Of a stretch of 64,000 nucleotides of DNA, positions 46,866-58,820 are shown in pieces. A program made the translations under genes and the position numbers. The notes below the pieces were generated by a model. The model was not told where the DNA came from. It made no database searches and worked only from the letters and a program-made list of their open reading frames with translations. The DNA comes from Camelus bactrianus (Eukaryota; Chordata; Mammalia; Artiodactyla; Camelidae), in the NCBI RefSeq assembly GCF_048773025.1, contig NC_133570.1, positions 22,666,001 through 22,730,000 on the forward strand, written 5' to 3'. Within the stretch, counting starts at the first letter, position 1. The number at the start of each line of letters is the position of its first letter.

Positions 46866-47800
46866 GGCCAAATGATACAGCAGTGGGGACGAAAGCAGCT
46901 TTTTGGTCTTGTGTGGCAGTGGTGGTGGCAGGGGTTGGCCTTGGGGAAAGGGTGTGAGGAAAGTGTGTGTCCTAAAAGATCCTTGCCACAAGAGCTCTGT
47001 GGAAAAATGGGAGTCCCTGACTCCCCACCTTAGGACCCCAGCTCCTCTGACAGGCAATGGGGCATGTCCTCCTCCCCAAATTGCAGGGCGTGGGAGCAGT
47101 GTGGAGGGTCCTCCCTGCCTGGCTCCAGAGGGAGGTCTGCACTTGCTGTGTCCTCCCCTGTGGGCCACTAAGTGTGGTCGGGGTGGCTGAGGAGGTCTGG
47201 CCTCTACATACCCAGTGGGCTCCAGGGGCAGGGAGCAGGGAGCAGGGGAGAGGTGGAGCTGCTCCCCAGGTGAAGATGCCTGCATGGGAACCAAGAGGCT
47301 GCCTGAGGAAGGCAGAAGGGAAGGAGGGTGCTGAACTGGGGGCCCAGGATGGCCCAAGGCTCCAGGAGAATCTTGGAGATGAGACCTGCCAACCCGGGCA
47401 CCAGCCATGCCCACAGACCCTTCCAGAGAGAGCTGCCCTGCCCAGGGCCATAGCAGAAGGGGTGTCACGTGGCCAGCCTGGGGCAGTCATTCCAGAGCTT
47501 GACCAACCAGACCAGCAGCCCCCACATGACCTGGCGGAGGGCATCGAGATCCGGGAGCTGGCCCTGGGAAATACAAGTCTGGAAGACAGGCCCTGGTGGG
47601 AGTATCAGGAGAACAGAGATGCACCCTGGCAGAGGAGGAGCCTCAGGCAGCGGGAGCCAGTGTGAGGCATGGAGTGGTGAGGGAGGGGGACCATGAGTCC
47701 CCAGCAGCTTGAAGAGCCAGAAGAGGCAGATGGAGTGGAGAAGAGCCAAATGATATGGCAGTGGGGACGAAAGCAGCTTTTGTGGTCCTGTGTGGCCATG
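46866..47800 (+). repeat. Pair of direct repeats about 880 bases apart
   Basis: A segment of about 55-60 bases centred on 'cagtggggacgaaagcagct' occurs at about 46866-46925 and again at about 47744-47800, with few changes. The sequence between is not obviously duplicated elsewhere. Confidence 0.75.
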
Positions 47801-47936
47801 AGCAGAGCTTGGAGGTCCTGAGCTCAGAGCACTGGCAGCTGCCATGAAGGCCAGCTCCTTGGGGGCAGAGGTGTGGAGGGGAGGCTGGAATCTCTGACAG
47901 GAAAACTGTGCTCCATCAACACGAGCTTTATTTCTC

Positions 47937-47942
47937 CCACTG
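47937..47942 (-). terminator. CCDC116 poly(A) signal AATAAA
   Basis: A canonical hexamer on the minus strand, about 140 bases after the CCDC116 stop codon. Confidence 0.8.
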
Positions 47943-48081
47943 GCTCCCCTGAGAGGCTCAGCAGAAACCCCCATGGGTGCCAACACTTCTGACCTCTGCT
48001 CTGGGCGGGCTGGCTGGGAAGGTGGCGTCCAGATGGGGCGGGAGGAGCAGGGCATGGAGCGCTTGGCACGGCCCAGGGGCC

Positions 48082-51000
48082 TCACGGGGGGTCACCGTGG
48101 CCTACATCTGCATCTGCCCAGGGGCGGACCTTGACCTCCACTTGAGGTTCCGGGGAGCTGTGGGGCTCGCCCTCACCTCCAAAGAAGTAGTCCTCTTCCT
48201 TGTCCTCTTTCTCATCCTCCTCCTCATCCTCCACTTCATCCTCGTCCTCCTCCTCCTTGAGGCTCTGGTTGTCCCCCACGTCCACCGTTTGCCAGGACTG
48301 ACTGGAGGCCACGCTAGTGTTGGAGAACGTGGACAGCTTGGGCTCTGGCGGCCTTGCAGGCTCCTTCTTCCCAGCTGCCATGCTCTCCTGGGGGGTGAGC
48401 AGCCTGGGGCTGGGAGACCGTCTGTCAGGGTGGGGCTCCCTGGCCTTCTCCGGGATCCTGGTGGTCTTGGTGGCCGGCTTGGGCAGCGTGGAGGGGGTTC
48501 TCGCGCGATGCCGGTGGGTGCTGTGCTGCGGGGAGGTGTGCCGGGACGAGGGCCCGGACGCCGGCCGAGATTCCTGCTGAGATGCCTGCCATGACGCCTG
48601 CTGGCTGCACTCGGCCTCCTCCAGCCTGCGCAGCAGGCAGCTCCAGTCGACCTTGGAGGACAGGTGGATGCGTGAGCCCTTCACCTTCTTGAAGCCCAGG
48701 AAGAGGTCCATAAGTGCCTCCGTGACAGGGAAGGAGATGAAGCCCAGCTGCCTGGTGAGGTTCTTCTCAAACTTGTACTTGTAGATGAGCAAGGAGACAG
48801 CCTGATCCCTCAGGTAGCTAACCAGCTCCTCCTGCCAGGGGTTGGAGAGGTGGGACCCGGAGGACTCGGACAAGATGGAGGGCAGCAGCTTCTTCTCGGT
48901 GAGCTTGTAATTGGGGCTCTGTACAGCAGCCAGGGAGGGAAAGGGAGATATGTCATGCCACTCCTGCCACCTGGGGTGCCCTCCTGCCCAGAGCACCCTC
49001 CACGTCACCCATGGGGCTCTGCATGTGGGGCACTCAGAGGGTGGCCTGGCCACATCCCTGCTGCATCCGGTGGGGAGCTGAGCACAGGTGGTGCCCATTG
49101 GCCCACCCTCACACGTCCCACCCCATGTCATGCCGACAGGACTGGTGACCTCATGACAGCATCAGCCAAATGGGGGCCTGCACAACCTTTGCCCAGGCAG
49201 GGGTTCAGAGGAGGTGGCATGCCTGGGCCTTGATGGGTGAAAGCAGGGCCGGGGACTGTGCTGGGATCCACAGGGTGAGACCACCCACGTCTTCTCTGCA
49301 CTCTTCCTCCTGAGCTATGCCTTCTGGGCAGGGCCGACACACCGGAGAGCCTTGTCTGTAGCAGCGGGATTAGCAGGAGCTACACCCGGGACACAGGGCC
49401 CTACTCTGGGCTCAGGCTGCTGCCCATGAGGGACAGGAGTCTCTCTGCATGGGAGGGCCTCTGAGATTCATATGCAAACGTTACAAAAATACCCAGAATA
49501 AAAAATATCCTTTATTCATCTTCGACAATGAGTGGGGCTAGCCACTCATTTAATTCCAGGTCCCAAGAGCTTGTGCCCCATTCAAGTATTCTCCACAGGC
49601 TGGGGTGGCAGACCTGGACCTGGGGCACCTGCCAGTGACAGTGGCTGCTAGGAGCGGTGGCCGTAGGAGCCCTTCCACTGCAAACCCATCCCTAAGACCC
49701 CAGGCCCCACCCTTGAGGAGGTCACCTCTGGGTGCAGTGCAGCAGGAAGTAGAGACACGCTCCTGCCCCTGGAGGTGAGTGGTGAGAACCTGGGGAGGCA
49801 GTGGCAGGAGGAAGGGCGGGGGGAGGCACATGGAACCGTGACCACGGGGGTGGTAGGGGTCTGTCTGGAGGGCACCTCCACCATGATCCCAGGGGCGGGA
49901 AGGGTGAGGTGCAGGCTCCGCCAGGGCTGGGCCCTCTGATGGGAGCTTGGGGGCCCAGAATGGGGCATGAGGTGGGGAGTGGGGACCTGAGGGTCTTCTG
50001 AGGGTGTCACCTCTAGCCTGAATCTGGTGGCCATTTGAGTACTAGACACAAGGGAACCACCTTCCTTGGGCTTGCCGCTGTGACCCTTGTACTTGAGGCT
50101 CTTCCTGTGGTTTATCTTGGGGCTGGAGGCCGTGGTGGGCAGCGAATCATAGGGCTCCTCCCTGTTGGTGGGTGTGGCCACCTTGGAGGTGGACTCAGTG
50201 GCAGGCTCCCATTCTGACGGGAAGAGAGGATAGCCATCACGGCGGCAGGCGCTGCTGAGCTTGTCCACTGCCTGCTTCACCACGTTCTGCAGGGCAGGGA
50301 AGAGGTGATGCTTGGCCAGGAAGTCCAGGGTCCGATGGGGCTCGCGACCTACATGGTAGCCAGGCAGGTTAAAGGACGCTGGCTGGCTCAGCAAGGACTT
50401 GATCTCCTTGTGCAGCTCCCGCTTGAGGAAGAGCAGCTCCCATTCTCGAGGGCCCAGCTCTGACGCTTTGGGTGTGTCCGAGCTGGAGCCCAGCAGACCT
50501 GAGACCCAGGACAGTGGCTGCTCTGGGGTCCACTGGCTGCTGGCCTGGCTGCCCAGTGAGTCCCACAGCAGGGAGTCCCTGTGGGAGCAGGGCTGCCCCA
50601 GGCCTTTCTGCAGAGAGAGGGGAACTCTCAGAGGCAGGGAGGGCTGGGGTCCAACCCCACCCCACCCTAGACTATGACCCCAGACCTCACCCCTTGGTTC
50701 TCCAGCTGCATCAGCCGTCTGAGGCTCTTCTCCAGCAGGAGTTGGTCCTTCACGGGCGGCAGTGGGCCCCAGCCGCGGGGGCCCATGTCACTGTTCCGGC
50801 GATAGGAGCCCGGCCAGCCGATGGTGAAGCTACTGTGGGAGTTGGATGTGGAGCTAGAGCAGGATGGGTAATTGTTGGGGCGCCCCATACAGAGGCTGGG
50901 CCGGGTACGGTGCCAGTGCACAGTACTGAGGCTGGGCCGAGCGTGCGCCCGCTGTCCACCCCTCGGCACCTCCATTGGGTCCTGCACCTCCACCAGCGGC

Positions 51001-51934
51001 ACCCCGGCCTCTGTCTTCATGGTGGCCATGAGCTCAGTTGCCTTTTCCACCACTGTCTGCAGGCTGTCCAGGACCTGTCCCTCAACAAGGAAGTCCAGGA
51101 AGCTCTGGAAGGGTCGAGGGCCCCTGAGGTTCTGGCGGTGGCTGTGGAGCCCTGAACTGCCCCAGAGGCTGTGCATCGATGGTGGCTGTGGCATGGGGCC
51201 CAGCTTGGAGGCTTGCCCCATTTCAGGGAGCTGTGGCTTCTTTGGTGGCTGCATGTGAACAGAAAGGCATGTCACCATGGGCAGGGATGCCCGACGGGAG
51301 GAGAGGTCCCTGGGGTCCTCCTTGCAACTGGGTGGGGAGTGGGTGCACAGGGGAAGGAACTGGGTTTGGAGTCAGGCAGCTCTGTGTTGGGACCCTGGCT
51401 CTGCCAGCTTGAGGCTGTGTGACTGTGGGCACAGTGGCCCCTCCTGAGGCCCAATTTCCTCTCCTGCAAAGTGGGGATCTGTTCAGGGTAACCCTGAACC
51501 TTCCCTGGCACATACATTTTACATACAAGTGACCTGGCTGGAGAGTCTGAAAACCCGCTTCTGCCCTTTGTAACAATCCCCAAACCCCTCTAAGCCCTGC
51601 CTCCACTGCTGGGCTGCACAGACCACCTGCGGTCCTGAGCCTTGAGCTCCCTAGGGCTGCCTCTGCACCTGGAGCCATAGGCCCTGAGTAGACTCTACAC
51701 TCCCACTCTGGGGTCCCAGTCCACCATGCCCCTCCCAGGCCACTAAAAGGCCCAGGGAGGACATCACAAGGATATGAGAAAGGGGGGCTGTGATCTGGGG
51801 CGCCAGAGCTGGTGGGGAACATGTTGGGGGGCTCAGAGTTGGGAACTGCTGGGCTCACTTACCCGGGAGGCGTAGGTGCTGTGGCCGGCCTCATCGTCGG
51901 CCAAATATCCCGAGCGGTAACGGTAGCTGGTCAT
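48082..51934 (-). CDS. CCDC116: CCDC116, coiled-coil domain-containing protein 116
   Basis: Exons: 51863-51934 (MTSYRYRSGYLADDEAGHS), 50691-51248, a third exon starting at 50607 (KGLGQPCSHRDSLLWDSLGS), and the last exon 48082-48918 (SPNYKLTEKKLLPSIL to the stop). The third exon's donor is undecided. Phase-compatible GT sites lie after 50182, 50011 and 49726, and the frame stays open to 49648. The 50182 choice gives about 630 residues, nearest to the roughly 613 I recall for human. Landmarks are FLDFLVEGQVLDSLQTVVEK, REPHRTLDFLAKHHLFPAL and LGFISFPVTEALMDLFLGFK. Near the C-terminus is a strongly acidic run of Glu/Asp. Function is poorly known; the family is reported as testis-enriched and centrosome-linked. 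The neighbouring YDJC is transcribed away from it. Confidence 0.9.
48919..49648 (-). other. CCDC116 intron before the last exon
   Basis: Ends at the acceptor 'ctggctgctgtacag' at 48919. Its 5' edge depends on which donor the third exon uses. No repeat is recognised. AATAAA occurs on the plus strand near 49498 but belongs to no identified plus-strand gene. Confidence 0.5.
51360..51500 (+). repeat. MIR SINE fragment
   Basis: The sequence 'ggagtcaggcagctctgtg' ... 'ctgtgtgactgtgggca' ... 'aatttcctctcctgcaaa' follows the MIR consensus order. It lies in CCDC116 intron 1. Confidence 0.65.
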
Positions 51935-52600
51935 GGTGCGAGTGGCCTGGCCCGCTGCCCGCCTTTTCTCTCGTCAGTTCCGCGGTGCGTCCACGGATTC
52001 CTCTCTGCGCGGGGCGGGGAGATGGCATGAGGGTCCCCCAGGCCTCCATGGGTCTGAGTCTCCGTCCGTCCATTGGCCACTGTGTCAGCGGCCCTGGGGT
52101 GCTGTTGTCCCTGGTCCCTGGCTCCCCGTACCCCATGCCCTTCAAGCGTCCAGCTAGTCCTCTGCTTGGAGCACCCTGGGCGTCTGCACACCGTCCACGT
52201 CCAGATTCGTAGCGGGTGGGGTCCCCGAGGGCTTCCGCATCCTGTCTCCAACCATCTCTGGGCCTGGTGCGTCCGGACCTCCATCCTCCCGGCCCCTGCG
52301 CCCCGGCGTCCGCCCTGGCCGCGGCCGACCCGCTCACCAAATCCGCTCCGCTCTGCTCCGCGGTCTGCGCGCTGATTGCAGGACTGCCACGCAGCTCCGG
52401 GCGTCCGCGGGCCTGCTCATTTGCGTGCTACGTCCTGATTGGCTCGCGACGGGCCGCTCGCCCACCGGCTCCCGCGGCACAATGGTTGGGGCGGGGCCCA
52501 GGTGGCTCCTCCCCCATCTCGCAGGCCTTGCCCCGCCCACATTCGCAGAAGTAGCGCAGCGGCTGCTGCTGACTCTCTCGGTCCCGCCCGGAGGGGAGAC
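51935..52600. promoter_or_regulatory. CCDC116 CpG-rich promoter region
   Basis: CpG-dense sequence upstream of the CCDC116 start codon. A CCAAT box in minus orientation (gattggctc near 52436) sits among GC boxes such as 'ttggggcggggcc' near 52487. The region may work in both directions, but I found no plus-strand gene starting here. Confidence 0.5.
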
Positions 52601-54170
52601 TAAGTCACCAAACCCACGGCCTCCCTCGGTGACGCGAGCACCTTCTCTGGTCGCTGAGTTGTCCTGGGTTCCTGCTCGCGGACTGCTCCTTTCCAGGGTC
52701 CTCCCCCCGCCCAGTGTGGACACCCCAGGGTCTATCCCAAGCGCAGTGGAAGGAGTCTCGCTTCAGCCCCCAGCTCTCCTGTGTGTCTCGATCTCTGATC
52801 ACCTCCTTGTCCTCTGTGAGTGGAGCTGAGCAACCTTCCACATGAGAGTTTGGAGATTAAATCGAATGTTCGTACAACACTCCTTGACCCTGATTAGACA
52901 TCGTCTGTCTTTACCTCCTCCCCCTCTTGCCCCCTCTGCCCAGGAGACTCTCGTAAAGCAATCCCCTCCCAGGTGTTGCCTCCTAGGAGAAGCCTTCCCA
53001 GAGAGTCTGTCCCCCCAACAGAATTACAGCAAATCCCATCCCAGACTCTGCCACGCCATGTTACTTATTTGTCTGTCAGATTGCCCTCCTCTGGGGTAGG
53101 AACTGTGGCGCTCACCCCTAATCAGTGATCTTTCTAATACCAGTAGGTGCTCAATAAATGTGAATTTCCTCCTTCCAATCTGCAGACCCTCAGGGTCTCT
53201 GGCCTTTCCAGGACCAGCTTCCCAGTGGAGAATGACGGGTGATTAGTTGAAATCCCATGATTTAATAATCACAACTGAGAATGACAGTCCTTATGCCAAG
53301 AACTTGGTGAAGGCCTTTTTGAGACCTCCAATTCCTAGAACGCCCCCACAGGGGAGGGTATTATGTTATTCTCAGGCTTAGCTCTGCCTTCTCTTCCCTC
53401 TGATCTAGGGGGCAAGCAGGGCTTAGAGGACCAGAGCAGACAAGATATAGGCCAGAGTTCCAGAGGCCAGTCCCAGCTCTATTGCTCCAGGCAGAATCAT
53501 GTAGGACAAGAAACTTCCGATCTCTCTGAGCCTCAGTTTCCTCATCTGTAAAACAGGAACAACATTACCCATCTCATAGGTTGGACACAAATGCTGCACT
53601 TTCCACTGGCAAACTCAAGACAGCCACATCACAGTGAAAACCTGGCTGTCAACCATAGTGACTATTTGTAAGCCGTCGGCAAGGAAAGCTTTCCTGGACC
53701 ACAGAGGAAAAAGGGAGGCCATGAATGTAGCAACTGTAGCCTGGCACAGAGCTCCAGGTAGAAGCAGAGACTTCTCAAACGAAGCCACTGGTGTACACAT
53801 TTTCTTTCGTTTTCTTGTTGTTCAGAGGTTTTACAAATCAAGAAAAAGCCTCATCTTAGAAAAATCAGCAAAGGCCAAAATAGACGATTTGCAAAAGAAG
53901 AAATGTAACTAGCTAATCGAAACATGAAAAAGTTCATCGTTCCTATCAAGAAAACGAAACACTACAAGAATGAGAACACTGGTGTGATCATTATCTTCTC
54001 AAAACAACACAAAAAACTTTGGGGTGGGGGAGTAGGAAACGAGTGTGTTTGCTTAGACAAAATACCGGCAGGACGCGACCCAGAAAGTGAACAGAAACCT
54101 TTCCCCTCAGGTTTGATTTTCCGTTTTTCATATTAAACATTTTTTGCAGTCCCTGCAAGTTCCACGCTGC
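52601..54170. other. Intergenic region between CCDC116 and YDJC promoters
   Basis: Holds an L2-like tail ending near 53165 ('ggtgctcaataaatgtg'), a MIR fragment at about 53440-53585 ('cctcagtttcctcatctg') and a sense L1 ORF2-like fragment at about 53815-54010 ('gacgatttgcaaaagaag', 'aaacatgaaaaagttca'). No gene is seen. Confidence 0.65.
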
Positions 54171-54640
54171 CATAAACCCGGCCGCGGTCCGGGTAGGGCG
54201 GGGCACTTCGGGTGGCTGGAGGTTGCAGGGTCCTCCGGAACCAGCAGGAGGCGAAAACAAAGGCTGAGTGCCGGCGCGCGGAGCTCGTGCGTCGGGGCGG
54301 AGCCTTGGGCCGCGTCCAGGGCGGGGCCTGGGCCGTCCCGCCCGCGCCCTTCGGCCGCGAGCCGGCGGCGGGGACACGATGGCCCGACCCCGCGTGCGGC
54401 TGGTGGTCACGGCGGACGACTTTGGCTACTGCCCGAGGCGCGACGAGGGCATCGTAGAAGCCTTCCTAGCGGGGGCTGTGACCAGCGTGTCCCTGCTGGT
54501 GAACGGCGCAGCGGCCGAGAGCGCGGCTGAGCTGGCCCGCAGGTGAGCGGCAGCCCCCCTGCAGGGTTCGAGCGGACTTGGGGGCCGCAGCCCCCCGCCT
54601 TCCGTGCTCCCGCTCCCGCTCGCGCTACGCCCGCAGGCAC
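54171..54640 (+). promoter_or_regulatory. YDJC CpG-island promoter
   Basis: Dense CpG over and upstream of YDJC exon 1, with GC boxes ('gtagggcggggcac' near 54191 and 'ccagggcggggcctg' near 54316). No TATA box is close to the start. Confidence 0.65.
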
Positions 54641-55929
54641 AGAATCCCCACGGGCCTCCACGCCAACCTATCCGAGGGCCTTCCAGTGGGCCCGGCTCGC
54701 CATGGCGTTTCGTCGCTGCTCGGCCCCGAAGGCTTCTTTCTCGGCAAGATGGGATTCCGAAAGGCGGTGGCGGCTGGAGACGTGGTCTTGACGCAGGTGC
54801 GGAGGTGCGGCTGCAGGAAGATGCTCGCGGTGACCTCCCCAGGGCTCCTCCCCGAGGGCACCGTGCAGTTTTTCTGGGCGGAAGCTGCTGTGGATGCCTC
54901 CCTTGGTTCAGATACTGGTGCGGTCACAGGGGAGGACATGGAGGCGCTCCTCCTCTGTAGCTGCTCTTGGACGTTCAAGGTGCCTACCTCTCTCTCCCTC
55001 CAGGTGCGGGAAGAGCTGGAGGCCCAGTTGAGCCGCTTCCGGGAATTACTGGGCAGGGACCCTACTCACGTGGACGGGCACCAGCATGTGCACGTGCTCC
55101 CAGGTGCGTGGGTTGGTGCTTCCAGGCCGGGACGCCGGTATGCAGCAGGTGCCTCTCCCTGACTCCTCCCCGCCCGCAGGCGTGTGCCAAGTGTTCGCTG
55201 AGGCGTTGCAGACCTGCGGGGTGAGCTTCACGAGGCTGCCGCTGGAGCGCGGAGTGGGAGGCTGCGCCTGGCTCGAGGCCCCAGCGCGTTCTTTCGCCAG
55301 CGCCGTGGAGCGAGATGCCCGGGCTGCCATGGGCCCATTCGCCCACCATGGCCTGCGGTAAGGCCCCCTGACCCCTACCTGGCCCAGGTCCCAGTGCGTC
55401 CAGCCGGCTGTCCATTGGCCAGCCATACCTGTTTCTCAACATCGAAGGGGGTTCAGGCGTCCACCAGCGTTGTCTCCACCCCAGATCCACCTGGCCCCCG
55501 GCCTAGCTCTGCCCATCGTGGTCCTGCCACCCTGCCCGCTGATGCCTAGGCATCCACAGGTGGACCGATGCCTTCGTGGGCCTGAGCACCTGTGGCCGGC
55601 ACATGTCTGCTCACCGGGTGTCAGGGGCGCTGGCTCGAGCCCTGGAAGGTATACCTATGAGCCATGCCCCCACAGCCGAGCTGATGACGCACCCTGGCTA
55701 CCCGAGTGTGCCTCCTGCTGGGGGCTGCGGGGAGGGTCCTGACGCCTTTTCCTGCTCTTGGGAGCGGCTGCACGAGCTGCGCGTCCTCACAGCGCCGGCG
55801 CTGCGGGCCCAGCTTGCCAAGGACGGGGTGGAGCTCTGTGCCCTCGACAACCTAGACTCCAAGAGGCCCCAAGAGGAGACCCCTGGTGAAGCCATTCTGG
55901 AAACGTTTCTGGAGCCCTCCCCACCATGA
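54379..55929 (+). CDS. YDJC: YDJC, YdjC-family chitooligosaccharide deacetylase homolog (five exons)
   Basis: Exons 54379-54542, 54637-54796, 55004-55103, 55180-55357 and 55560-55929 join in phase to 323 residues, the length I recall for the human protein. The family's metal site is intact: the Asp pair in TADDFGY (residues 13-14), His63 in PTGLHANL, and the His cluster [11 protein letters not shown] (132-142). The fold is a TIM-barrel-like hydrolase. Bacterial relatives deacetylate chito-oligosaccharides or diacetylated disaccharides; the mammalian substrate is not established. The start gives [17 protein letters not shown], matching the family N-terminus. Introns are very short (76-207 bases). 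The poly(A) signal follows at 56167. Confidence 0.97.
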
Positions 55930-56166
55930 CCGTGGCAGACAGCCAAGCATTAATGTCTCTTTGTGCCCAGGAAGGGAACCAGGTCCCAGAGCAGTCTCTG
56001 AGACTTCCCTGGATGCTGCCACCTCTGTGTCCAGGTCCTCAGGCTAAGAGTGGTGGCAGAACTTCCAAGAGCCCTCAGGCTGCCACTGGGCCTGGGGCCT
56101 GCCAAGAGCTGGGGGCCTTGTAAGCATCTTCCCTGTTTGGGTGAACTGGGCAGAGATGGGTATGTT

Positions 56167-56172
56167 AATAAA
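56167..56172 (+). terminator. YDJC poly(A) signal AATAAA
   Basis: A canonical hexamer about 240 bases after the YDJC stop codon. Confidence 0.85.
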
Positions 56173-56189
56173 GTAAGATGTGTCTTGGA

Positions 56190-58820
56190 AACTTGGGTGT
56201 TTACATACTGTGCCCAGGAAACCTTCTCAGACACAAGGACACGAAGCAGCTCCTTTGGGGTGCACCGAGGTCACTACTCTGGAAGAGATCTGCAAATGTG
56301 CCCCACTTCTGTCGTTGCTCATGCTTAGGTGCTCTTCATTCTTTTTTTGGGGGGATTTGGAAGAAGAAAATCTCACCAGGCTACTTTTTGGGAGGTATAT
56401 TATAATCTCAATTCTGATTTTAAAAGACATCACCTGTTCTAAGGAAGTAGCAAGCAGCCCTTGCCACCCTAGGGGACAGGTCTGAGGAGGTCTTGCAAGC
56501 TTGCATGAGTGTTTATGTTCTTCCAGGAGGGATGGTCTTCTGTGAAGGTGGGATCCCTCGTGCTGGGTGGATGCCCCGGGGGTGGGGCTCCCATGTGGCC
56601 TGGATCAGGGAGCTGCAGGGAGCAGATGGTTCACCACGTGGTCCTCCTTATCTCCTGTCATCTCACATCACACCTTTGCCCAGGCACCTGTGTCCCCATT
56701 TTGCAGACCTCGAGATGGGAGTGGCAGAGCAGGGCTCTGAAGCTGCCTGTTCATTTGTGTGTCATGCATTGGGCCCTGGTCTTTGCCAAGCGTGGAACCA
56801 GGGGCAGAAGAGCCCTCTGGAGCTTTCTGAATGGGTGAGGGTAGGATCCTTACCTCCTTTTCCCCTCCACCCACGCCCCGTCCTGACCGGTGGTTTCACC
56901 CCCTTTCTGGCTCCATCCTCTACCATGCCCTCTGACCTTGCCTCCTCCAGTCCGAGCCCTTTCCTCTTACCTTTCATCAAGGGCTATGAACTGGAGTCTT
57001 CGGTGAGTCTGGCCCTTGCTGTGGCCTCGCCCTTGCCTCCTGGCTTCAGCCACCTGGAGTCCTGCAGGCTGCTGGCTGGAGCTGGGTGGGGGAGGCCTGA
57101 GGGCAGCACAGAGGCACTCCCCCCGCCACGAGGTGGGGGTCCCCTGTTCCGAGAGGAGGGGGTGGCTGGCTGTGTGGCTCTGGGGCCCAGGAGAGAGGCG
57201 TGGGTGACGGGCGACTTGAGGGTCTGCACAGATGTTGGATGAAGCTGGGGGGGGGGGCTGCTGTCACCCAGGGAGCAAGGGAGGGACGAGCAAAGGTGAG
57301 GGCCCCAACCAGCCCTCAACTGTGGGCATTTAAGTGTGGAGAGGAGAGGGGACATGGCCACGCTGGTAGGATAATCAGGAGGCGGAAGTCCACCTCGCCG
57401 TGGAGGGAAGGTGACGGGCGGCAGAGGGTCACAGGCCGCACGGGGACTCTGGTGGGCTGCTCACTGGTGTCCCAGGGGAGATGGAGTATTTCTCACTGTG
57501 CACTGGGTGGCCCAGCCCAGGGTCTGCTCCAGGCCAGGCCAGGGATGGGAGCTGGGACACAGCCTGTAAGGAGCTCATTGGCTGGGACACACCTGGGGAC
57601 AGTCGTGTGACCTGGGCTGCAGTGGGAGGTGGGAACACACAGCAAAGGGTGGGATGCAGCCAGGATGAGGCAGAGTATGCTCTCAGAGCAAGTCACTCCC
57701 CTCCCCCAGCTTTGGCTGTGGCCTCTGCAGCGGGAGGTGGTCTTCTACTCAGAGCCTCCGAGGCCTGCCTGCTGCTCCCAGGAGCCTGGCTGCCAGCACA
57801 CGGAAAATCAGCAGCTTCCCAACTGCGGCCCGGGCCAGACATGTGCCACGTGGAGGTCAGACCTTCAGCTGGACCCTGTGTGCGTAAAGGAAGCAGGAGA
57901 GCAGGCAGAGCCAGTGCAGCAGGGCAGCTCCGGCTGTGCCTTGGACCAGGTTGGGAGGGCTGCCCTGCAGGGTCGGGAGCGGAGGGACTGCCAAATGAAG
58001 AATGAGAGCTGGGCTGAGGCCGCATCCTGTGGACTCAGCAATGGGGAGTCCAGGGTCCTGGCCAGAGGCACCCCGGGGGCAGGAGGGCGCTGGGAGCCTG
58101 GCTGAGGTGACAGAGTAGATGTATGTTTCACACTGAACAAGGAACAGAGTGAGGAAGGGGAGAGAACACTGGCCACTGGGTTGAGGAAGTTGAGGGTCTC
58201 ACAGGCCTCTGGCTTTGGGGAGTGGGCTGCCCTAAGTCACAGGGGATGGAGAGCTAGGACCAGGACAGCACCGACTGATGGTCAAAGGAAGGCCCCAAGC
58301 TTCCTTGCCGCCTGGTGAAACGACACCCCAGGAAATTCCCCCTCGGACGTGCCGACCCAGCTGTCAGGCTCTCAGCTAGTGTCAAACACCAAGCAGGGGA
58401 CTCGGTTGATAATAAAAAATAAGTGTTGGGGCCCTGGCCAGGCCTGGTGCTGAGTCAGCATTACCCACAGTCCCTGGAAAGGGAGGTGGGTGGGGCTGGA
58501 GCTATTCAAGGAAATGGTCTCGCCCCTCCCTTGGACACACCCTCCTCAGTTCCCTGACCTCCGTCAGGACAGCGCCTTCCCCGGGGCCCAAGCCTGCTGT
58601 GTTAGATGTGGCTGAAGTGATCCATGTACACAGAGGTCACTGTCCCCTTCCCAGCACCAGAGGGTCACTCTGCAGCCCTTCTGCTCCCCTTGGGGGGGGC
58701 CAGAACACCTCTGTGTGCCTCTTTTGGAGGCTGGGTGTGGGGAGAGAGGAGCAAGCAGGAACTGCCCAAGGGCCCCAGGCCCTGGCCCGTACCCAGTAAG
58801 GAAGAAACCCACACAACAGA
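56190..58820. other. Intergenic region between YDJC and UBE2L3 3' ends
   Basis: Two genes converge here. Open frames of up to 249 codons occur but have no recognisable protein features and reflect GC-rich sequence. A perfect Maf-type element lies at 58448-58460. Confidence 0.6.
58448..58460. promoter_or_regulatory. Perfect T-MARE (Maf recognition element)
   Basis: TGCTGAGTCAGCA is the full 13-base palindromic consensus bound by Maf homodimers and by NRF2/NF-E2 with small Maf. Within 80 bases are TTGATAATAA (GATA-like, near 58406) and ggtgggtggggct (CACCC/KLF-like, near 58486). This grouping looks like a distal enhancer; activity is inferred. Confidence 0.55.

Noticed and set aside
56493-57242. 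A 249-codon plus-strand open frame between YDJC and UBE2L3
   Set aside because: Composition is GC-driven, there are no recognisable motifs, and no matching splice or promoter context was seen.
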